The position numbers and the translations under genes are program-made. Below the pieces are notes generated by a model. The model had not been told where the DNA came from, made no database searches, and saw only the letters and a program-made list of their open reading frames with translations. Of a stretch of 33,708 bases of DNA, positions 1 to 8,683 are shown piece after piece. This stretch comes from UBA7803 sp049454295. Its GTDB lineage: Bacteria > Pseudomonadota > Gammaproteobacteria > Pseudomonadales > Azotimanducaceae. Every line of letters starts with the position of its first letter. Within the stretch, counting starts at the first letter, position 1. The DNA lies in NCBI GenBank assembly GCA_049454295.1, contig JBMTYG010000022.1, positions 1 through 33,708 on the forward strand, given 5' to 3'.

Positions 1-240
1 GTGAAACGAAGGCCCGCGAGTGGCGAGCGTGCGCACGAACAGATCGCGAATGGCTGCCTGACCGCGCGCCTGCATGCGACCGCTCTGGGAATCCATCATC
101 CCATCAGGCAGGAACAGGTCTACCAGTGCATCCAGATTTTGCTCATCGCACGCAATGGCATAGCGACTCGCGAGTTCGGTAATGGCGTTACGCGACTCGA
201 GTTGGTCCACCCGTCGCGCCAGTTCCTCGAGTGTTGTCAC
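1..240 (-). CDS. SnoaL-like (NTF2 fold) protein, N-terminal part
   Basis: The first 80 residues of a minus-strand gene run off the left edge of the window. It starts at a GTG (240) preceded by a good AGAGGAG ribosome site seven bases upstream. The N-terminus (VTTLEELARRVDQLE, then AITELASRYAIACDEQNLDA and LVDLFLPDG) is the usual opening of SnoaL-like/NTF2-fold proteins: a short helix, a helix with RYA..D..n, then the 'LFl.DG' strand. Members include cyclases, dehydratases, isomerases and ring-hydroxylating dioxygenase-like small proteins, so the reaction cannot be named. It is divergent from the molybdenum hydroxylase genes and shares a short intergenic region (241-336) with them. The family call is from pattern recognition; the active-site half of the protein is not visible. 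Confidence 0.72.
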   Translation of the reverse strand, partial: MTTLEELARRVDQLESRNAITELASRYAIACDEQNLDALVDLFLPDGMMDSQSGRMQARGQAAIRDLFVRTLATRGPSFH

Positions 241-336
241 GCTGGCTCCTCTTCCGGTCAGGAGCAAGCTTGCCCGCTTTGGCGCGGCATAAGAAGATGG
301 GGCTCGAAATTCGAGCTAACGTCGTCGGGGGAACGA

Positions 337-807
337 ATGTCAGAGCGCTCGGTCACGCTGACGGTCAATGGTCGAACAGTCGCAGCGACGGTCGAGGCGC
401 GCACGCTTCTGATCGAGTTTCTGCGCGACTCCTTGCGATTGACCGGTGCGCACGTCGGCTGTGACAGCGTGCAATGTGGCGCCTGTGTGGTGCACCTCGA
501 TGGCAAATCAGTCAAGTCCTGTAATCTGCTGGTTGCACAAGCGGACGGACGTTCCGTGACGACCATCGAAGGGTTGGCGGGGGAAGACCTGCATCCCGTG
601 CAGCAGGCGTTCCACGAACACCACGCGCTGCAGTGCGGATTCTGCACACCGGGCATGATCATGACGGTGGTGGATCTGCTGCGTCGACACCCGACGCTCG
701 ATGAAGCCCGGGTGCGGACAGAGTTGTCTGGCAATTTGTGTCGTTGCACTGGCTACGAGAACATCGTCAACGCCGTGTTGGCGTTAGGCGCTGGGGCGCC
801 CTCGTGA
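337..807 (+). CDS. Molybdenum hydroxylase [2Fe-2S] small subunit (CoxS-like)
   Basis: A 156-residue iron-sulfur subunit of a xanthine oxidase/CO dehydrogenase-type Mo hydroxylase. It carries electrons from the Mo site to FAD. The N-terminal plant-type ferredoxin domain shows C42, C47, C50 and C62 (GCDSVQCGAC...SC); the C-terminal helical domain shows C100, C103, C135 and C137 (QCGFC...LCRC), so both clusters are complete. Length is normal for the family (about 150-170). The reading frame stays open to the window start, but the ATG at 337 has a GGGGGAACGA ribosome site and begins exactly where homology begins. The stop overlaps the GTG of the large subunit by four bases, implying coupled translation. 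Gene order here is small-large-medium. Confidence 0.95.
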   Translation: MSERSVTLTVNGRTVAATVEARTLLIEFLRDSLRLTGAHVGCDSVQCGACVVHLDGKSVKSCNLLVAQADGRSVTTIEGLAGEDLHPVQQAFHEHHALQCGFCTPGMIMTVVDLLRRHPTLDEARVRTELSGNLCRCTGYENIVNAVLALGAGAPS

Positions 808-3173
808 GCGGTGGCGAGGGCGCGCGCACGGGCTTTGGAGTGTCGCAACCGCGGCGCGAAGACCGGCGCTTCATTACCGGGCGCGGACGTTTTACCGATG
901 ACCTGCTGCTGCCGGGTCAGACGTGGGCTGCTTTTGTTCGGTCGCCCCATGCGCACGCGCGGATCCAGTCTATCGATATCAAGGCGGCGCGCGCGGCGCT
1001 GGGCGTCATCGGCGTGTTGACCGCGGCGGACATCGAGGCGGCGGGGCTGCGACCGCTGCCAAATGGCTGGGACACGCGGTCCATCGACGGAACACCTGCA
1101 CGGATCGGCGTGCGCTCGGCGCTCGCAACCGACACGGTGCGCTACGTGGGCGAAGCGGTGGTCGCGGTGATCGCGGAAACGCGTGCAGCGGCGCGCGACG
1201 CGCTCGCGTTGGTCCGGGTCAACTATGAGCCCTTGCCGGTCGTCACCACGACGGCGCAGGCGCAAACTGCGGATGCGCCGGCGCTTCATCCAGAAGCCCC
1301 TGATAATGTGGTCTTCGACTGGGCAACCGGCGATCGCGCGGCGACGGACGCAGCCTTTGCCCGTGCTGTCCATCGGGTGACGCTCGAGCTCGAGAATAGC
1401 CGGCTCATCCCTAACGCGCTGGAGCCGAGAGCGGTCAACGCGGTCTACGACGCGGGTACCGGCGAGTTCACGCTACACATCACGACGCAGAATCCGCATG
1501 GCAAGCGCGGTTTGATTTCGGGTGTGATCGGGCTCGCTGCGGACACGGAGCTGCGCGTTCTCTCCGGTGATGTTGGCGGTGGCTTCGGCTCAAAGGCTAT
1601 GTTGTACCCGGAAGAGATCGTCTGTCTGCTGGCCGCCCGTCAGCTAGGACGCCCCGTGAAGTGGACCGCGGAGCGCACCGAATCATTCCACACCGACGCC
1701 CATGGGCGGGATCACCGTACGCACGTGGAACTCGCGCTCGACGCTGACCATCGGTTTCTCGGGCTCAGCATCGAGACCACAGCGAATCTCGGCGCTTATG
1801 CGTCCACTTTCGGCACGCTGGTGCCGACGGTCATGTATGCCCTCATCACCCCCGGGCAGTACGATATTCCGGCGGCCCACGCCCGCGTCACAGGTGTGTA
1901 CACCAACACCGCGCCGGTCGATGCCTATCGCGGTGCCGGGCGTCCAGAAGCGTGTTATCTCATCGAGCGTTTGGTCGAACACGCGGCGCGCACGCTCGCG
2001 GTAGATCCTGCGGTGCTCAGGCAGCGAAACTTTGTTCGTTCATTCCCGCACCGTTCGGCGTTCGGTCTCATATATGACACGGGGGATTTCCCGGGGCTCC
2101 TGGATCGCGCGCTTGATCGAATCGACTACGCGAACTTTCCCGCCCGCCGCGCGGAGAGCGAACGACGCGGGCGCCTTCGCGGCATCGGTTTTTCCTGCTA
2201 CATCGAGATCGCGGGCTTCGGACCCTCGCGTTTGCTCGGCCAACTGGGTGCTCCCAGCGGTGTCTGGGAATCCGCTGAAATTCGCGTCAATGCGTCGGGA
2301 ACGGTTGAGGTGATCACGGGCTGCCATGCCCACGGTCAGGGGCACGAGACGACCTACGCCCAGGTGGTGTGTGACCGACTGGGGGTTCCGTTCGAGCAGG
2401 TGCGCGTTTTGCATGGCGATACCGGGCGTGGGCCGGCAGGCTCTGGGACCTCGGGGTCGCGATCATCAGTCGGCATGTCGGCGGTCAGCCTTGCCTGCGA
2501 CCGCATTGTCGAAAAGGCGCGTGCCATTGCGGCGAATCTGCTGAATGAAGCACCGGATTTGGTTGCGTTTGCCAACGGACGATTCTCCGGGGTGTCGGGA
2601 CTGACGGTCGAGTTCGGTGAGGTCGCAGCCGCAGCTTATGCTGCACAGCGCTTTCCCACCGACATGATCGAGCCTGGCCTGCACGCGGTCAGCTTCTTCG
2701 ATCCACAAAACTTCACCTATCCGGCCGGCTGCTATGTTTGTGAGGTTGAGATCGATCCCGACACCGGCGTATCCCGCATTATCGATTTTGTCGCTGTGGA
2801 CGATTTTGGTCGGCTCGCGAACCCCATGATCGTGCACGGCCAGGTGCAGGGCGGTATCACGCAAGGGATCGGTCAGGCCCTGCTTGAAGGCTGCGTGTAC
2901 GCGGAGGATTCCGGGGCGCTCTTGTCAGCATCCTTTCAGGACTATTGCCTGCCGCGGGCAGACGATCTGCCGCGTTATCGCATCGAATTTTTGCAGACTC
3001 CCTGTCCGGGCAACCCGCTGGGCATGAAGGGCTGCGGGGAAGCCGGCGCTATCGGCGCGCCACCCGCGGTGATCAATGCCATCACAGACGCGCTCGGTGT
3101 CGCGGACATCGCGATGCCGGCGACACCGGAACGCGTCTGGCGCGCGCTCAATACCCGGCAGCGAACGCACTGA
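804..3173 (+). CDS. Molybdenum hydroxylase large subunit, form II CoxL-like
   Basis: A 789-residue Mo/molybdopterin-binding catalytic subunit. The N-terminus RREDRRFITGRGRFTDD is the standard family opening. The Mo-cofactor loop DVGGGFGSK is present, and AYRGAGR (residues 374-380) is the form II motif; genuine CO dehydrogenases (form I) have AYxCSFR there. The active-site glutamate is in GCGEAG (E746). Form II enzymes hydroxylate various aromatic heterocycles, aldehydes or purine-like compounds, and most have no proven substrate, so this should not be called CO dehydrogenase. The GTG start at 804 overlaps the small-subunit stop (GTGA); an upstream in-frame start at 738 would lie inside that gene and is rejected. 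Its stop overlaps the next ATG by one base. Confidence 0.95.
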   Translation: MSGGEGARTGFGVSQPRREDRRFITGRGRFTDDLLLPGQTWAAFVRSPHAHARIQSIDIKAARAALGVIGVLTAADIEAAGLRPLPNGWDTRSIDGTPARIGVRSALATDTVRYVGEAVVAVIAETRAAARDALALVRVNYEPLPVVTTTAQAQTADAPALHPEAPDNVVFDWATGDRAATDAAFARAVHRVTLELENSRLIPNALEPRAVNAVYDAGTGEFTLHITTQNPHGKRGLISGVIGLAADTELRVLSGDVGGGFGSKAMLYPEEIVCLLAARQLGRPVKWTAERTESFHTDAHGRDHRTHVELALDADHRFLGLSIETTANLGAYASTFGTLVPTVMYALITPGQYDIPAAHARVTGVYTNTAPVDAYRGAGRPEACYLIERLVEHAARTLAVDPAVLRQRNFVRSFPHRSAFGLIYDTGDFPGLLDRALDRIDYANFPARRAESERRGRLRGIGFSCYIEIAGFGPSRLLGQLGAPSGVWESAEIRVNASGTVEVITGCHAHGQGHETTYAQVVCDRLGVPFEQVRVLHGDTGRGPAGSGTSGSRSSVGMSAVSLACDRIVEKARAIAANLLNEAPDLVAFANGRFSGVSGLTVEFGEVAAAAYAAQRFPTDMIEPGLHAVSFFDPQNFTYPAGCYVCEVEIDPDTGVSRIIDFVAVDDFGRLANPMIVHGQVQGGITQGIGQALLEGCVYAEDSGALLSASFQDYCLPRADDLPRYRIEFLQTPCPGNPLGMKGCGEAGAIGAPPAVINAITDALGVADIAMPATPERVWRALNTRQRTH

Positions 3174-3988
3174 TGGATAACTTCGATTATCAGCGCGCCA
3201 CGAGCGTCGCCGACGCGATTTCCCTGTTGCAAGAGGTACCTGAGAGTCGACTGCTCGCAGGGGGACAATCACTGCTACCCCTGCTCCGTCACAACCGCGC
3301 GCGCTGCACGCGTCTGGTCGACATAGCGCAGCTCGCGGAACTCGCCGGTATTCAGGAACGCGCGAACGAACTCGTCGTCGGGGCCGGTGTGACCCATGCT
3401 GGCCTTGCTGCCTCGACCCTTGTACGTGCGGCATCGCCTGCGCTCGCGGCGCTCGCCGGCGCGGTTGGTGATCCGCATGTGCGGCATCTTGGGACGATCG
3501 GTGGCGCGGTGGCCTGGAATGGTGCCGGCGCGGACTATCCTGCTGCCCTGCTCGGGCTTGCGACAACGGTGACTACGACATTGCGCGTGATTCCAGCGGA
3601 CGTGTTTATTCGCGCAGACAGCATGGACGATGCTGCGGTTAACACAGTGCTTGAGCGTGGCGAGGTGATCACGTCGATCGAGTTCCCGCCCACGCTGGCC
3701 GCAGCCTACGAGAAGTTCCCGATACCGGCATCGCGGTCGGCGTTAGTGGGCGTGCTGGTTGCGCGATTCTCTGACCACGTGCGCGTGTCTGTGACCGGTG
3801 CTGCCGCGCGGGCATTTCGCTTACCTGACTTCGAAGCCGCGTTGCTGCGTCGCTTCGATGCGTCCGCGCTCGGAGGTCTCGAGGTCGATTCATCGGGGCT
3901 GCTGAATGATCTGCATGGTGGCGCCGATTATCGGGCCCACCTCATCGGCGTGCTGGCGCGCCGAGCGGTTGCCCGCTGCTCACTCTGA
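3173..3988 (+). CDS. Molybdenum hydroxylase FAD-binding medium subunit (CoxM-like)
   Basis: A 271-residue FAD subunit that completes the small-large-medium set. The two FAD-binding loops are visible: LLAGGQSLLPLLR near residue 28 and HLGTIGGAVAWNGAGADYPA near residue 105. The protein is at the short end of the family (usually 270-290). In the second loop the common N/H-A..PA.D pattern is replaced by NGAGADYPAAL, still keeping the D-x-PA core. The C-terminal CO_deh_flav_C-type domain (from about residue 165) is shorter than average but recognisable. The ATG overlaps the large-subunit stop (TGATG). No maturation genes such as xdhC or coxD-like ATPases lie in the window, so maturation must be supplied from elsewhere. 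Confidence 0.92.
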   Translation: MDNFDYQRATSVADAISLLQEVPESRLLAGGQSLLPLLRHNRARCTRLVDIAQLAELAGIQERANELVVGAGVTHAGLAASTLVRAASPALAALAGAVGDPHVRHLGTIGGAVAWNGAGADYPAALLGLATTVTTTLRVIPADVFIRADSMDDAAVNTVLERGEVITSIEFPPTLAAAYEKFPIPASRSALVGVLVARFSDHVRVSVTGAAARAFRLPDFEAALLRRFDASALGGLEVDSSGLLNDLHGGADYRAHLIGVLARRAVARCSL

Positions 3989-4041
3989 GCTGATGGGTGG
4001 TTGACGGCGCGTGGGGCCGAGGCTTTTGGGCTGATAGTGGC

Positions 4042-4731
4042 TCAGGCCGTGTCCATCCGCAGCAGCCAGCGAGTGGCCTGCGCAAGCAATTGGCGGTGCG
4101 ACCGATTTAGCAGCGAACTTTTGGTATGCCCGAGCGCGTCATAGAAGACCCGCCCTGCACCCCATTCATGCGTCCAGCAGAGAGATTGCTCAGCCCCGTC
4201 CGGCGTCGCGCGTGCAGTGAGCAGGGCATGCCACGCGGCGGTAGGCTCGAGGTGATGGAAGATTTCGTCGGTGACGACAAAGTCCTCAATGCCCGCGCAG
4301 ATCGAGTGCGCGCCTTGCGCTACGCGGACCTCCACCTGTTGCTCTGGCGGATGAAACGAGCGCCCCCAAGCCCAGCGCCCGCCGAGGATGTCGCCCCAAC
4401 CCGGCCAGTCGCCGAAACAGATCGCCGCCGTGTGTAGTCCGAGCAGCGCGCCGCCGCGTGTGAGATGCCGCTCGATAGCGGCGCGACCGGCGTCTGACAG
4501 TGTCATCGCATAGCGATCCCGAAACGGCAGATATTTGGGATGGTCGAGCATGCGCCAGCGCAGCGCGTTGATGGTCAGCAGATCGTAGTCAGCAAGAGCG
4601 GCAAGGCCGGCTTCGACGTCTTCGGTCATGTCGGTCTCGACCCCGCAATCATCAAAGATAGCGGCGAGCACTGCTGACGTGCTTGCGAACGGATGGTAAA
4701 TACCGCCGTGAATGATCAGATTGCGTGGCAT
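4042..4731 (-). CDS. ThuA-like domain protein
   Basis: A 229-residue protein of the ThuA-like (trehalose-utilisation) family, a glutamine-amidotransferase-like fold lacking the usual catalytic triad role. Family marks: opening strand RNLIIHGG, GGALLGLHTAAICFGDWPGW, the segment TDEIFHHLEP, and a closing block with W.HEWGAGRVFYDALGHT. The molecular function of this family is not established, though it is often found near sugar or cyclic-compound catabolism genes. The open frame extends upstream to 4971, but that part lies inside the amidohydrolase gene in another frame; the ATG at 4731 begins the conserved domain and has a weak GGAGAA site. It follows the amidohydrolase with a 58-base gap on the same strand, so co-transcription is likely. 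Confidence 0.82.
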   Translation of the reverse strand: MPRNLIIHGGIYHPFASTSAVLAAIFDDCGVETDMTEDVEAGLAALADYDLLTINALRWRMLDHPKYLPFRDRYAMTLSDAGRAAIERHLTRGGALLGLHTAAICFGDWPGWGDILGGRWAWGRSFHPPEQQVEVRVAQGAHSICAGIEDFVVTDEIFHHLEPTAAWHALLTARATPDGAEQSLCWTHEWGAGRVFYDALGHTKSSLLNRSHRQLLAQATRWLLRMDTA

Positions 4732-4789
4732 GTTTGCCGGTCTTCTCCGTATGACAGAACCGCACCCGTGCGGGCCTCTGGTTGCCGCC

Positions 4790-6136
4790 TCAAGTGCTCC
4801 TTCGGGCTCGAGCCTCGGCCATTTCCCAGGTGAGGATGCGTTCTGCAAAGGGCGAGACGCGCCAACCAGAGATCGGTCGCCGTGGGCGGGGTGGCTCTCG
4901 CGAGACTGACCGTCCATTGAGAAAGATATGTTCGATGCGTCGCTTGTCGCCAAGGATGCGGATGTCCGCAACCGGGTCGCCGTCGATCACCAGGATATCG
5001 GCGAGATAACCCTCGACGATCGCACCCGTGCGGCCGTATAGCTTCAGTGCTCGTGCGGCCTCGCTCGTGGCTGCGCGAATGGCCTCGAGCGGGCTCATGC
5101 CGAACTCCTCAACGAACAGCTGCAGTTCGCGGAAATGCCACTCGCCATAGGGGGTGAGCGCGAACCCGCTCTCACTGCCGCAGAGCAAGGGCACGCCGGC
5201 GTCATACGCACGGCGCAACATCACCGCGCCGTGCTCGATCTCGCGCCGGAAGATCTCGCGCAGTTCGGGCGCTGCGTTCACAAGGTCGCCGTGGTCAGCG
5301 AGATTTGCCTGAAAGGTGAGGGTGGGCACGATGGGCACGCGGGCATCTGCGACCGCGGTAAGCGCCTCATCGTCCATGAAGGTTGCATGCAAAAGCAGAT
5401 CGAAGCCCGCGCGAGCAGCGTCGCGCGCGCTGGAGGCGTTGCGGCAGTGACCCACGACTGGAATGCCAAGCTGGTGCGCTGTGTCTACCACCAAGCGCAA
5501 GTCGTCGTAGCTCCAGACCTGGATCTCGCCTGCTTCCTTCTGGCGCGGAATAATACCGGTGACATGCACCTTCACCCAGTCGACGCCGAGCTTGATCTGG
5601 CGTCGCACCTCTCGAACGATCTCGTCGCGCGACCCAACCACGACGCCGTAACCCCGTGTGCCGCTGTCGGGTAGCAGGCGCCCGGCAGTACCGCCGACAC
5701 CGGTGAGCAGCACGTAACCGCCGGTGCTCATGCGCGGGCCCGGGACGACGTTGGCTTCGATGGCATCACGCAGGTCGACACCCAGATCAAAGATGCAGTC
5801 GGCGTCCAGGAAACCGGTTACCCCTGCCTGTAGCACCTTGTTGGCGTTGTAGCCGGCGATGATGGCAGCGAGCCCCGGGCGTCGGTGAAAGAACAGCTCA
5901 TCGTTACTGTGGGGTTCATCAAACGTCACATGACAGTGGGCGTCGATGAGACCGGGCATGATGGTCTTTCCGGTTGCGTCGATGCGCGTGACCCTGCGTG
6001 AGGCGAGATCGGCCTCATGCACCGCGCCAACGCGCAGGATGCCGCTTTCGTCGAAGAGCACCGAAGCCGTGCGCGGTGCCTGGCCGAGGCCATCGATCAC
6101 CCGTCCATGCTCGAGCAGTACTGCCTGACCTGTCAT
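4790..6136 (-). CDS. Imidazolonepropionase-like amidohydrolase
   Basis: A 448-residue metal-dependent hydrolase of the amidohydrolase superfamily, with the split beta-sandwich N-terminus and a TIM barrel. Metal-site residues visible: H67 and H69 in LIDAHCHV, K189 in VDWVKVHVTG (the carboxylated-lysine position), H230 in VVGHC and H250 in LLHATF. At the beta-8 position, where the family normally has Asp (GTD or similar), this protein reads LLCGSESGF, giving E322. Related enzymes cleave dipeptides, prolyl-peptides or cyclic amides, so no substrate is assigned. The ATG at 6136 has a GAGGAAA site eight bases upstream; the longer frame to 6223 lacks homology. It is divergent from the 6317 gene and upstream of the ThuA-like gene. 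No signal peptide is seen. Confidence 0.88.
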   Translation of the reverse strand: MTGQAVLLEHGRVIDGLGQAPRTASVLFDESGILRVGAVHEADLASRRVTRIDATGKTIMPGLIDAHCHVTFDEPHSNDELFFHRRPGLAAIIAGYNANKVLQAGVTGFLDADCIFDLGVDLRDAIEANVVPGPRMSTGGYVLLTGVGGTAGRLLPDSGTRGYGVVVGSRDEIVREVRRQIKLGVDWVKVHVTGIIPRQKEAGEIQVWSYDDLRLVVDTAHQLGIPVVGHCRNASSARDAARAGFDLLLHATFMDDEALTAVADARVPIVPTLTFQANLADHGDLVNAAPELREIFRREIEHGAVMLRRAYDAGVPLLCGSESGFALTPYGEWHFRELQLFVEEFGMSPLEAIRAATSEAARALKLYGRTGAIVEGYLADILVIDGDPVADIRILGDKRRIEHIFLNGRSVSREPPRPRRPISGWRVSPFAERILTWEMAEARARRST

Positions 6137-6316
6137 GCCGTGTTTCCTCTGGCTGCCCGCGGCGCCGGTTGTCGGGCACTTTGCAACGGGTGTGAGCATA
6201 GAACGCGTCGAGTCATGCGTCACGCTGGATCAGGCGGCGAGCGGCCCGCTTGCCCCCGGCCCTTGTGCCCGGTTAGCGTGCTGGCACTTCGAATGAAAGA
6301 CCCCGAGGAGGGGACG

Positions 6317-7312
6317 ATGAGCGGCAGTTCTCGGGTGATCGATCTTCACGCGCACGCGGTGCTGGAGGCAGGATTCAATCAGGCTGGCCGCTATGGCCCC
6401 GAAACCGGTGAGGAAGGCGGGGTGCCGTTTTTTCGCATTGGCGAATTCCGCATGAAACCGATGTCCTACCGTGGCACGCCATTTATGGATGTGCAGAAGC
6501 GGCTTGAGCTCATGGACGCGCTGGGCATCGATCTGCAGCTTCTGTCGCCCAATCCGCTCACGATGTTTCACCGCATCGAGGCCGACATTGCTGAACGCTT
6601 TTGCCGCGTTCACAACGATGCAATGGCGGAGCTGGTGTCCCGCTATCCCGGCCGCTTCCTGGGCGCGGCAGCACTGCCTATGCAGGATGTGGACGCGGCC
6701 ATGCGCGAGCTCGAGCGCGCCGTGGATGAACTTGGGCTGGTAGCCGCGTATACCGGCACTCGCTACCCGTTCCCGCTCGATGATCCGCGGCTGGACGACT
6801 TTTACCGCACGCTGGTGGCGCTCGATGTCCCGCTCTTCCTGCACCCGGAATCCACGGGTGGCGCGACCGGTCCGGACGATGCGCGGCTGGGGCGCTTCGA
6901 TCTCACCATCCTGCTCGGCTATGCCTACGAAGAGACCTTGGCTACGGCCACGCTGGTGCTTGGCGGTGTCCTGGATCGGCACCCGGCGGTCGATATCTGC
7001 GTGTCTCACGGTGGCGGCTCGATGCCGTATCTCATCGATCATTTCGAGCGCATGGGTCAGCTGCGCGGATGGTCGGCACTCCACGGGGGTACCTTTCGTG
7101 ACGCACTGCGTCGGCTGTGGTTCGATGCTCACACGGAAGGCGCTGCGGCGCACGACATGCTGGTCGACACACTGGGTACCGAGCGGCTTGTCTATGGCAC
7201 TAATTTTGGCGGCTGGGATACACCCCGTCAGGTCGATGGCTTTGCCGCGAGCCTGTCTGGCAATGCGGAGCGTCTGCTGCGTCTGTCGCCAGGCGCTACC
7301 CGGCGTACCTGA
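6317..7312 (+). CDS. ACMSD-like amidohydrolase (amidohydrolase family 2)
   Basis: A 331-residue TIM-barrel enzyme resembling aminocarboxymuconate-semialdehyde decarboxylase and its relatives, which perform metal-dependent non-oxidative decarboxylation or hydration. Visible positions: H11 and H13 (IDLHAHA), H176 (LFLHPEST) and H231 (CVSHGGGSMPYL, the catalytic His of ACMSD). The last metal ligand, Asp in the family's 'GTD' segment, is replaced: the protein reads LVYGTNFGGWD, placing N296 there and a new Asp five residues later (D301). The start is set by AGGAGGGG just before the ATG at 6317; the longer open frame upstream runs antisense to the neighbouring amidohydrolase and is not coding. The gene stands alone on this strand, convergent with the MFS gene that follows. 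Confidence 0.85.
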   Translation: MSGSSRVIDLHAHAVLEAGFNQAGRYGPETGEEGGVPFFRIGEFRMKPMSYRGTPFMDVQKRLELMDALGIDLQLLSPNPLTMFHRIEADIAERFCRVHNDAMAELVSRYPGRFLGAAALPMQDVDAAMRELERAVDELGLVAAYTGTRYPFPLDDPRLDDFYRTLVALDVPLFLHPESTGGATGPDDARLGRFDLTILLGYAYEETLATATLVLGGVLDRHPAVDICVSHGGGSMPYLIDHFERMGQLRGWSALHGGTFRDALRRLWFDAHTEGAAAHDMLVDTLGTERLVYGTNFGGWDTPRQVDGFAASLSGNAERLLRLSPGATRRT

Positions 7313-7339
7313 CGCACGTCAAGGCGTTGCCAGGAAGCC

Positions 7340-8683
7340 TCAGCCCCTGTTGGGTCGCAGGCGGTGTTCCCGGAACTGGGTGGCGAGCAGGGCTGCGACC
7401 AGATAAATCACGACAAAGGTGATAAACGCGGGCTGATAGCTGCCGGTGGTGTCAAAAATCCAGCCGGCGAGCGGCACGCCGACGATCTGCAGGGGAAACA
7501 TAGCCGGGCGCAGTGATCCGAGCGCCTTGCCGAAACGCTCGCGTCCGAAAAACCGACCGACCACAGCGCCCTGTAGTGGCACTGCACCGCCCATGCCGAA
7601 ACCGAAAATACCGGCGCCCAAGGCAAAGATGAGCGGGTCATGATCGCGGAACATGAGCAGCTGCCCCGCGACCTGGCACACGATCGTGAACCAGATGGCT
7701 CGACGTGCTCGCCACCAGTCGGCGAGCCAGCCAAAGCTCAGTTTGCCGAGCATGCCGAGTCCCGCGCAGACCGACATCATGAGCGAGGCCTGGGTGAGTG
7801 ACACCCCGGCGTCGGTCAGCCGCGGCACCATGTGTGTGAGCGTGGCGCTTTGGCAACAGAAGAGCAGCCCCATCACGCTTGCGAGCACCCAGAAATTGCG
7901 CTCTTTCAGCAGGGGCGCGGTGCTCGGCGAGAAATCTGGCCGAGTAGCCGGCAGCAAGCGCTGCCGCAGCCACGGGCCCGGTCCCTTTGCGGTCACCGCA
8001 GGGATCGTCGGCGCGTTCGCGCCGATTCTGAACGGACCGTCCGGCAGCGAGCCCGCGTCCTCGGGTCGAGAGATCACCAGCCGCAGCACGATTGGCAGCA
8101 CGACGAACAGGGTAAAAGCGCCGTAGAGCAGGAAGCCGTGGCGCCAGCCCCAGGTCTCGATGATCGCGGCGCTGACAAAGGGCATCACAACGCCCGAGGC
8201 GGATATGCCGGTCGCGGCAATGCCGAGCGCCATACCGCGGCGGCGCGTGAACCAGTTGGCGACCAGCTTGGCGGTGGCTAGACCGCCCATCGAGGCTGCG
8301 CCGACCCCGATAAAGGTGCCAAGCGCGAGGTAAAATTGCAGCGGCGTCTGCACCTGCGAGAGCGCGAGAAAGCCGGCGGCCATGCACAGCGTGCCCACTG
8401 CGATCACGCGTTTCAGCGGAAAGCGGTCGAGAGCAGCCCCGATCAACGGTGCCGCGATTGCGCCGACAGTGGTCGTGGTGGTGATGCCAAGCGCCACGCC
8501 AAGGCGCGAGCCGCCGAACTCGGCTGCGATGGCTTTGAAGAACACGCCGTACGAGTAAAAGAAAAAGCCGACCGCCACGAAGTCGACAAAGAACGCCACG
8601 GCCACCATGTCCCACCCGCGAAAGCGCGGGGCATCGTGCTCACTTTGCCCCGCGGGTGGTGTCGGCGAAGCAGCGCCGTTCAC
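7340..8683 (-). CDS. MFS transporter, monocarboxylate/oxalate type
   Basis: A 447-residue inner-membrane permease with about twelve hydrophobic segments. The first begins at WDMVAVAFFVDFVAVGFFFY and is followed by the GVFFKAIAAEFG..RLGVALGI pattern typical of the monocarboxylate/oxalate-formate (MCT/OFA) branch of the MFS. The A-motif-like loop LDRFPLKRV lies between helices 2 and 3, and a long central cytoplasmic loop (about residues 195-225) precedes the second half. The GTG start at 8683 overlaps the esterase stop (GTGA), so this is the last gene of the minus-strand set and is translationally coupled. It probably imports the organic acid or ester handled by the upstream esterase and CoA-transferase; this is inference from position. 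Confidence 0.87.
   Translation of the reverse strand: MNGAASPTPPAGQSEHDAPRFRGWDMVAVAFFVDFVAVGFFFYSYGVFFKAIAAEFGGSRLGVALGITTTTTVGAIAAPLIGAALDRFPLKRVIAVGTLCMAAGFLALSQVQTPLQFYLALGTFIGVGAASMGGLATAKLVANWFTRRRGMALGIAATGISASGVVMPFVSAAIIETWGWRHGFLLYGAFTLFVVLPIVLRLVISRPEDAGSLPDGPFRIGANAPTIPAVTAKGPGPWLRQRLLPATRPDFSPSTAPLLKERNFWVLASVMGLLFCCQSATLTHMVPRLTDAGVSLTQASLMMSVCAGLGMLGKLSFGWLADWWRARRAIWFTIVCQVAGQLLMFRDHDPLIFALGAGIFGFGMGGAVPLQGAVVGRFFGRERFGKALGSLRPAMFPLQIVGVPLAGWIFDTTGSYQPAFITFVVIYLVAALLATQFREHRLRPNRG

Noticed and set aside
1..336. An N-terminal extension of the iron-sulfur subunit back to the window start
   Set aside because: The extension is antisense to the SnoaL-like gene and lies before a good ribosome site at the ATG at 337.
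804..3173. Naming the large subunit as CO dehydrogenase CoxL
   Set aside because: It has the form II motif AYRGAGR rather than AYxCSFR of true CO dehydrogenases.
6230..7153. A 307-codon open frame on minus opposite the ACMSD-like gene
   Set aside because: The plus strand carries all the expected His motifs; the minus frame has no recognisable domain and no ribosome site.
7638..8615. A 325-codon open frame on minus in a second frame of the MFS gene
   Set aside because: It is fully inside the MFS coding region on the same strand, is rich in Arg and His, and has no hydrophobic segments.
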